The notes under the pieces: generated by a model | Told to the model about the DNA's origin: nothing | The model's database searches: none | The model's input: the letters and a program-made list of their open reading frames with translations, nothing else | Assembly (NCBI RefSeq): GCF_011405515.1 | Contig: NZ_AP022671.1 | Span: 3,534,001-3,598,000 of the forward strand | Direction: 5' to 3' | DNA: 64,000 nt | From: Nitrospira sp. KM1 | GTDB lineage: Bacteria; Nitrospirota; Nitrospiria; Nitrospirales; Nitrospiraceae | Shown: positions 59,191-64,000 of the stretch, piece by piece | How the letters are laid out: each line of letters begins with the position of its first letter | Numbering within the stretch: the first letter of the stretch is position 1 | Position numbers and translations under genes: made by a program

Positions 59191-59726
59191 CCGCGCACGG
59201 ACAGCCGGGCCGGCCGTCCTATCCGCACGTGCATCAAGTCAACGTCTCGGATGGCGGAATACCCAAATATCCGGTGCCGGAAGCCATGGTCGGTTTCAAC
59301 GGTCTCTCGGGAGACCAACAACACAACCGAAAGCTCCATGGAGGGCCTGAGCGGGCTGTCTGTATCTATTCCCATGATCTCATCGAGCGGCTCCAGAATG
59401 AAGGACATGTCATCGAAGCCGGATCGAGCGGTGAAAACCTCACGCTGAGAGGCCTCGCCTGGGAAAAGTTGTGCCCGGGATCTCGGCTCAGGGTCGGCCC
59501 TGAGGTGTATCTTGAGATATCCAGTTATTGCGAGCCCTGTAAATTAAACAGCCGCTGGTTCCACGACGGAGACATTACGAGAATTTTGCAGGAGACCAAT
59601 CCGGGATGGAGTCGTCTGTATGCGAGGGTATTGGCCGGCGGCGTGGTTCGACCCGGAGACGCGGTCGAGCTTGAGGAGCCGGCTCATGAATCGGTCAGCG
59701 AATGCTTCGGAAAGGCCGTTCGATGA
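59187..59726 (+). CDS. MOSC-domain protein
   Basis: 179 residues of the MOSC fold (found in molybdenum cofactor sulfurases and YiiM): VHQVNVSDGGIPKYPVPEAM, NGLSGDQQHNRKLHGGPERA, GEAGSSGENLTL-like SGENLTLRGLAWEKLCPG and the conserved Cys in SSYCEPCKLNSRWF. The Cys could carry a persulfide. It overlaps prmA by 4 bp at the start and the next methyltransferase by 4 bp at the end, so four genes read in one message. The role with ribosomal methylation is not obvious. Confidence 0.88.
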   Translation: MTAHGQPGRPSYPHVHQVNVSDGGIPKYPVPEAMVGFNGLSGDQQHNRKLHGGPERAVCIYSHDLIERLQNEGHVIEAGSSGENLTLRGLAWEKLCPGSRLRVGPEVYLEISSYCEPCKLNSRWFHDGDITRILQETNPGWSRLYARVLAGGVVRPGDAVELEEPAHESVSECFGKAVR

Positions 59727-60385
59727 TGACGCGTGTGCCGGAACCCGAGCTGATGGAAGACGAGGCACAGGTGCTGGCCTATGCCAAGGCGGATTTTGCA
59801 GAAGAGAATCAAGGATTCGTCGGGCTCTTCCGTGAGTACTTTCCGGATTTTCAAGCCGGGCATGTCTATGATCTGGGGTGCGGACCAGGAGATATTCCTC
59901 TTCGGCTGGCGAAAACATTGACGGCCTGCAGGGTGACGGGCATCGATGCGTCGGCTCCCATGATCAGGCTCGCTGAACAGGCCGCTCAGTCGGAAGGTCT
60001 GCAAGACCGGGTCAAGTTCCGGTGCGAACGGTTTGAGCAGTTGGCCGGCGCCAATCTGGCTGATGCCGTCATGTCGAACAGCCTCCTGCACCATCTTCCA
60101 AATCCGTTGCAGTTCTGGAACAAGATTCGGCAGTTGGTCAAACCTGGCTCGCCTGTGTTGGTCATGGACCTGCTGAGACCGGAGTCGGAGGAGGAGGCTC
60201 GCGCGATTGTCAATCGTTATGCCGCTGGTGAGCCGGAAGTCCTCAGGCGCGATTTCTATAATTCACTGCTTGCTGCGTTTAACGAGGATGAGGTGACGTC
60301 GCAACTCGCAAGAATGAATCTGACGAGATTACTCATCGACGTGATCGACGATCGGCACTGGGTCGTCGGAGGCATCATTCACTGA
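59723..60385 (+). CDS. class I SAM-dependent methyltransferase
   Basis: 220 residues. A short N-terminal helix (MEDEAQVLAYAKADFAEENQ) is followed by motif I, VYDLGCGPGDIPLRLAKTL, TGIDASAPMIRLAEQAAQ, RCERFEQLAGANLADAVMSN and SLLHHLPNPLQFWN. It resembles UbiE/COQ5-like or sugar methyltransferases; substrate unknown. Start ATG 59723 overlaps the MOSC stop as ATGATG, with GGCC upstream. The SUMF1-like gene begins 5 bp after its stop. Confidence 0.85.
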   Translation: MMTRVPEPELMEDEAQVLAYAKADFAEENQGFVGLFREYFPDFQAGHVYDLGCGPGDIPLRLAKTLTACRVTGIDASAPMIRLAEQAAQSEGLQDRVKFRCERFEQLAGANLADAVMSNSLLHHLPNPLQFWNKIRQLVKPGSPVLVMDLLRPESEEEARAIVNRYAAGEPEVLRRDFYNSLLAAFNEDEVTSQLARMNLTRLLIDVIDDRHWVVGGIIH

Positions 60386-60390
60386 ATGTC

Positions 60391-61284
60391 ATGGTACCGA
60401 CCGTCTGTCGGACGTCCCGCCACAGCTTTTGCCGGTTCCTCCCCGGGCTCACTTGGCTGCATTGGTGCATCCTGTCCATGCTTCCACTGATTTTCATTGA
60501 CCGGGGAGTCTCCCATGCCCAGCTGGACCGTCTCAGAAAGTCGAGGCCGCCCGACGCGATGCCGGTCCCGGACGTGCCGATGGCCAGTGTCCCGGCCGGT
60601 ACGTTCCTGATGGGGGCAGACGGCTCGGAGGCGCTGGAAGACGAACGGCCCGCGCACCATGTCTGGCTGGATGGTTTCTCCATAGATCTCTACGAAGTCA
60701 GCACAGCGCAGTACTCGGCATTTTTGGCGACGACACAACGCGCTGTTCCGTGGCAATGGGAATCCGTGAATCCGTCACGGCACGGCGACAAACCCGTCAT
60801 CGGCGTCGATTGGTCGGATGCCGATGCGTATTGCCGGTGGAGAGGGAAAATGTTGCCTACCGAGGCGCAATGGGAAAAGGCAGCGAGAGGACAGGACAAC
60901 AGGCTCTATCCGTGGGGCAACCAGGTCCCGAACTCGGACCTGGCGAATTTCGCATTAGGTGCCCGATTCAGTTACGATTTGGTGCTTATCGCGGTTGGAT
61001 CATACGACAGCGGGAAGAGTCCGTACGGTGTCCATCAGATGGCCGGCAACGTGTATGAATGGGTGCAGGATTGGTATGGGGCGAATTATTATGAGTCGTC
61101 GCCTGATCGGAACCCCGCAGGGCCGGATCATGGCGAGTTCAAGGTTCTCAGAGGGGGATCGTGGTCCGATCTTCCCAAGTACCTTCTGACGTACGGTCGC
61201 TTTAAACTTCCGCCGGAGACCAGGAACAGCTATACGGGGTTCCGGTGCGCCAAAGCCTTGAACGATCCGCAGAGAGGCCCTTAA
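60391..61284 (+). CDS. formylglycine-generating enzyme (SUMF1) family protein
   Basis: 297 residues: an N-terminal membrane or signal segment (LHWCILSMLPLIFIDRGVSH), then the FGE-sulfatase domain: MASVPAGTFLMGADGSEALE, DGFSIDLYEVSTAQYSAFL, HGDKPVIGVDWSDADAYCRW, GKMLPTEAQWEKAARGQDNR, LYPWGNQVPN, YGVHQMAGNVYEWVQDWYG and RGGSWSDLPKY. Active FGEs need two cysteines in the C-terminal region; I see no such pair, so this is probably a SUMF1-like binding or secreted-protein domain rather than an active modifier. It ends 9 bp before a convergent gene. Confidence 0.83.
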   Translation: MVPTVCRTSRHSFCRFLPGLTWLHWCILSMLPLIFIDRGVSHAQLDRLRKSRPPDAMPVPDVPMASVPAGTFLMGADGSEALEDERPAHHVWLDGFSIDLYEVSTAQYSAFLATTQRAVPWQWESVNPSRHGDKPVIGVDWSDADAYCRWRGKMLPTEAQWEKAARGQDNRLYPWGNQVPNSDLANFALGARFSYDLVLIAVGSYDSGKSPYGVHQMAGNVYEWVQDWYGANYYESSPDRNPAGPDHGEFKVLRGGSWSDLPKYLLTYGRFKLPPETRNSYTGFRCAKALNDPQRGP

Positions 61285-61292
61285 GGCAGGAG

Positions 61293-62249
61293 TCAGTAAA
61301 CGCTCTTGCTCGCTTCCGCTGACAAAGAGCTCATATTGCCCGTATTGTCGTAGGCGGACAGCGCGAAGAAGTAGGTCTGGCCGGCTGGCAGATTGGAGAT
61401 TGTAAAGGAGTTGACCCGGCCAATCGTAAATGGCGAGCCGGGATAATTGTAACGTCCCGAGGCTGTTCCGACGTATACCAGGTATCCCGAAAGGTCTGAT
61501 TCGGATCCAAGAGTCCATGACAGGACCGCTTTCCCGGTAGTAGGCTTAGAAGACGAAGACGGAGCATTTGAAGTCGTCTGAGGATTTTTCGAGGATTGAT
61601 TTCCTGGCGGCGGGGATACAGGAACGACGGACGGGGCAGGTGGCTGCAGGAGCCGTACGAATGCTTGGTTGCTGAACACGTTCATGGCTGATCTCGTACC
61701 TTGATACCGGCTTCCAGTATTACTGGCGGCTGCCGCAATCGGCGGGACGGCTGCCGTGGCAAGCGATTTCGCGGCTGAAACGGCTGAGGCCATGGTGAGG
61801 CCCGGCTGGGCCGGAAGTGCCGAGGGCATGATCATCCTAGCCGGCGAAGCGGTTTGAGCCATCAGGGTCGTTGATTGTCCCGTCTGAGATGCTGAATAAG
61901 CCCCTGTGTTGGCTCCTATAACCGGCGTTTGGGCCACCGACAAAGGGAGTGGATCTATTTCAGGGCGTCTGATCAGCCTTGTCTGCAGGGACGCTGAAGT
62001 GACCACAGGCGAACTGGTTGGCAATGGAGCCTGTGGTGTCGATATACCAGACGAGCGCCGGAGTAGAGGGTGCAGTTGGGCGGATTTTCCAGTTGCAGGG
62101 TTCGGTCGAGACACCAGACTGTGCCGGCGGCCAGATTCACCGTCCTGGGCTCCGGCAGCTAAGGGGTATAGCAGGTAATTGCAGCCAGCGGCCAACAATC
62201 CAATAAATACCGCGGTACGGTAGGGGGCGCTCTGACGTGAGAGGAACAT
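61293..62249 (-). CDS. secreted protein with C-terminal fibronectin type III domain
   Basis: 318 residues: a signal peptide (VFIGLLAAGCNYLLYPLAAG, cleaved near AGA-QD), a long Ala/Pro/Ser/Thr-rich, repeat-like low-complexity region, a Pro-rich linker (PAPSVVPVSPPPGNQ) and a C-terminal Fn3 domain (AVLSWTLGSESDLSGYLVYV, FTISNLPAGQTYFFALSAYD). A surface or periplasmic adhesion role is plausible. The start at 62249 has GAGAGA upstream; the long open frame to 62420 lacks a start with ribosome site. It converges with the SUMF1-like gene. Confidence 0.7.
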   Translation of the reverse strand: MFLSRQSAPYRTAVFIGLLAAGCNYLLYPLAAGAQDGESGRRHSLVSRPNPATGKSAQLHPLLRRSSGISTPQAPLPTSSPVVTSASLQTRLIRRPEIDPLPLSVAQTPVIGANTGAYSASQTGQSTTLMAQTASPARMIMPSALPAQPGLTMASAVSAAKSLATAAVPPIAAAASNTGSRYQGTRSAMNVFSNQAFVRLLQPPAPSVVPVSPPPGNQSSKNPQTTSNAPSSSSKPTTGKAVLSWTLGSESDLSGYLVYVGTASGRYNYPGSPFTIGRVNSFTISNLPAGQTYFFALSAYDNTGNMSSLSAEASKSVY

Positions 62250-62481
62250 GGGAATCTCTCGGCGGTATTGCGTGCGTCTGTTTACGCCCAATGCGCACAG
62301 CAATGACCATGCCTGCACCATTCGACACAGGCGCAGCCAACTTTGGAAAGCTAGGAACTGGAAATAACGGATTTCTTGATTCAAATTGATTGCCTGCCGC
62401 GTGAAAACTATGAAGGGCAACTTCTAAACGGACGAGGCGATGGAGGGAACTTCATGCGGGAAGTTCGAACCCGAACGTCGC

Positions 62482-62931
62482 TCAATCGAGGAGAAGGGCC
62501 AGCAGGAAGATGAAGTTCAAGGCGCAGAGAGCCGACAAATACAGTGTTCCACTTCTGTCTCTCAGCCAGGCCGTTTTCCATCCCTCGGGATAGAGCGTTT
62601 GCCGATCCGCATAGAGTCCCTCTTCATAGAACCCGAGAGCCTGCTCTAATTGTACGAGCACCTGCTTTGCCAGGCGGTGGCGCTCCTGCTGCTGGAGGAT
62701 CAGGATGGAAAAAAGCCCGCTCCATACCAAGCTTGCCAATCCAAGGAGAAACGTTTCCGACGAGGTCAGGTGATGCTTTTGGGGACTCAATAGAAGCCCG
62801 CAGAGCATCGCGGTCAGCCCCACCGCCCCGAACGCGGTCAACTTCATCATCTGTTCACGGCGCCTGTACACTTCCTGTTTATAGATCGGATACAGGACGG
62901 TAAGAATCTGTTGTACACCTTCGATGATCAT
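62482..62931 (-). CDS. small membrane protein of unknown function
   Basis: 149 residues with three or four predicted transmembrane helices: AFGAVGLTAMLCGLLLS, FLLGLASLVWSGLFSILILQ and C-terminal LYLSALCALNFIFLLALLLD, with a charged amphipathic segment between (QQERHRLAKQVLVQLEQA). I do not recognise a family. It follows the alpha/beta hydrolase by 13 bp and would be its operon partner, the last gene of a unit that begins beyond the right edge. Confidence 0.6.
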   Translation of the reverse strand: MIIEGVQQILTVLYPIYKQEVYRRREQMMKLTAFGAVGLTAMLCGLLLSPQKHHLTSSETFLLGLASLVWSGLFSILILQQQERHRLAKQVLVQLEQALGFYEEGLYADRQTLYPEGWKTAWLRDRSGTLYLSALCALNFIFLLALLLD

Positions 62932-62944
62932 GGGGCAGCGTCTT

Positions 62945-63724
62945 TTATTTCGGCCTGTTTCCGTGTAGATGCGTATCGAGCCACGCCGTGATTGATGCCG
63001 TCATCGCGTTGAAATCCGCTGCATCTGTGAACCGGTGATTCGCATTCGGTAAGAGGTCCATACGCTTGACTCCACCGAGCGACTCGATCAGCTTTCTGCT
63101 TTGATGCAGGGGTATCAGTTCATCACGCTCGCCCTGCACGATCAAGGTCGGCACCTTGATGCCGGTGGCGGCTTTATAGGCATCGTGTTTTAGCGAGTCT
63201 TCGTAAAGATCGTACTTTAGCCGTACGCGGTCTCCCCCTCGCGCGAGAGGAGGCACCGTATCGGTGTTTTTCCATCGAACCAGTTCGTCAGGGCCAAATT
63301 CTAAGCGAAGCTCTTCCGCGAAGTCCACTACAGGGCATTTGAGGGCGAGGCAGGCCACGTCATCTCGTTGCGAGACGGTGAGGATTCCGACAAGTCCTCC
63401 GAAGCTGGAGCCTGCGAGGCCGATGCAACGATGACCCTGCTCGAGCACGTATTCCACGGCCGCCTCCGCCTGGGCTACGGCAAGCGAAACCGTAATGTTT
63501 TCCAGTAGTCCCTCGCTTTCTCCTTGTCCAAAAAAGTCGAACCGGCAGGTCGCAATTCCTCGCTCGCCCAGCAGGCGGGTCAGCGTTTTGTTCGTGGTGC
63601 TGTTCTTATCGGAAAGAAAGCCGTGGCATAAAATGACGATAGGGCTGCCGTGCTCCGATGGACGGCTGAGAACCCCTTCGATGCGGTGATGCCACCGATC
63701 ATAGAACGTAACCCTATGTTCCAT
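62945..63724 (-). CDS. alpha/beta hydrolase (serine aminopeptidase S33-like)
   Basis: 259 residues: oxyanion region ILCHGFLSDKNSTTNKTL, ATCRFDFFGQGESEG, the nucleophile elbow GSSFG (S107), the acid in LIVQGERDELIPLH and the final His in LLPNANHRFTD. This is the typical soluble alpha/beta hydrolase with a short cap; substrate unknown. The start at 63724 (MEHRVTFYD) overlaps the 3' end of the upstream gene by 11 bp; a longer frame to 63784 would overlap more. It is the middle gene of a three-gene operon. Confidence 0.85.
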   Translation of the reverse strand: MEHRVTFYDRWHHRIEGVLSRPSEHGSPIVILCHGFLSDKNSTTNKTLTRLLGERGIATCRFDFFGQGESEGLLENITVSLAVAQAEAAVEYVLEQGHRCIGLAGSSFGGLVGILTVSQRDDVACLALKCPVVDFAEELRLEFGPDELVRWKNTDTVPPLARGGDRVRLKYDLYEDSLKHDAYKAATGIKVPTLIVQGERDELIPLHQSRKLIESLGGVKRMDLLPNANHRFTDAADFNAMTASITAWLDTHLHGNRPK

Positions 63725-64000
63725 GACGGTCACTGTGGATGGATGTTGGGCGGCTGCCCGCCACTTGCGCGAGTTTCGCTGCAACGATCGTGAGACCTCC
63801 CAATAAAAGTCCCGCAGCCGACCAAGTGGCGATGCCGACCGGCAACGCTCCCAACGGCGTGCTCCATGTGAGCACGGCGGCAGTCGCCAGTGCCATGGTG
63901 CCGAAGCTGAGGCCGGCCAGCTGCAGGCCGCGCCACCGGTTCATGACGTGCTCCAGCTGTCCCAGATATGGCAGTCGCTTCTTTCTGTTGGGAACTTGTC
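63714..64000 (-). CDS. membrane protein, N-terminus beyond the window edge
   Basis: The last 76 codons (start-capable ATG at 63944) encode two membrane helices, GLQLAGLSFGTMALATAAVL and GIATWSAAGLLLGGLTIVAA, with a basic tail. The reading frame stays open upstream to the edge of the window (QVPNRKKRLPYLGQLEHV in the same frame), so the true gene may start beyond 64000. I recognise no family. Its end overlaps the following hydrolase start by 11 bp. Confidence 0.5.
   Translation of the reverse strand, partial: QVPNRKKRLPYLGQLEHVMNRWRGLQLAGLSFGTMALATAAVLTWSTPLGALPVGIATWSAAGLLLGGLTIVAAKLAQVAGSRPTSIHSDRHGT

Noticed and set aside
60391-61284. active formylglycine-generating enzyme
   Set aside because: The fold is clear but the C-terminal catalytic cysteine pair is not visible, so only SUMF1-like is claimed.
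1-64000. CRISPR arrays, tRNA or rRNA genes, transposase genes
   Set aside because: Looked for by eye; no regularly spaced direct repeats, no cloverleaf-like sequence, no rRNA signature and no DDE transposase was seen.

Overview
The window is a bacterial chromosome segment, GC-rich by eye and gene-dense on both strands. I infer a member of the Nitrospirota, probably Nitrospira-like. The inference rests on remembered gene families (DUF3365, DUF3015, DUF3047 and DUF3617 proteins, tandem universal stress proteins, RnfD-like plus DUF2330 proteins, a bacterial LigB-type ligase) and on the style of the interspersed repeats. There is no rRNA or other phylogenetic marker here, so the assignment is only moderate. 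I see no tRNA, rRNA, CRISPR array, prophage or transposase gene.

Layout. 0-8 kb: small envelope proteins, a HAMP protein and a prepilin, a dipeptide epimerase, the envelope-bridge operon ydbH-ynbE-ydbL, and a sulfite-oxidase-like enzyme. 8-15 kb: a lipoamide-dehydrogenase/MerA-like flavoprotein, DUF3047, the CCA-adding enzyme, a DUF457 membrane protein and a J-domain protein. 15.3-15.6 kb: a TA-flanked MITE-like repeat. 15.5-22.8 kb: a minus-strand operon (class V aminotransferase, haem-binding DUF3365, amidohydrolase), a CPBP protease, an SDR protein and a lipoprotein with seven propeller-type repeats. 22.9-35.8 kb: Lhr helicase, two universal stress proteins around a DUF3015 lipoprotein, an RnfD-like/DUF2330 in-frame fusion, LigB-type DNA ligase and pyruvate kinase. 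35.9-41.3 kb: an FBPase-2-like/6-phosphofructokinase fusion divergent from pyruvate kinase, then two coupled glycosyltransferases.

41.5-48 kb: an accessory-looking run of small plus-strand genes (VOC, DUF1348, GNAT, P-loop kinase, methyltransferase, YnfA, DoxX, esterase, SemiSWEET). The GNAT gene is split by a 497-bp TA-flanked element, and removing the element on paper restores the frame exactly. 48-50 kb: methionine-salvage mtnB-mtnD-mtnC. 50-58.2 kb: a compact five-gene minus-strand array (MutS-like membrane ATPase, Aas-type acyltransferase/acyl-ACP synthetase, amidohydrolase, sigma factor, DUF4384-like membrane protein). 58.3-61.3 kb: an overlapping operon prmA, MOSC, methyltransferase, SUMF1-like. 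61.3-64 kb: an Fn3 protein and a small hydrolase operon that runs off the right edge.

Most notable: (1) the phosphatase-PFK fusion facing pyruvate kinase across a promoter that contains a perfect palindrome, which looks like a glycolysis/gluconeogenesis control locus; (2) the TA-flanked repeat family, caught inactivating one gene and preserving the stop codon of another; (3) the in-frame RnfD-like/DUF2330 join that keeps an internal ribosome binding site and signal peptide; (4) the sigma-factor operon with membrane-lipid repair genes; (5) several genes whose best promoter places the transcript start at the start codon (leaderless candidates).
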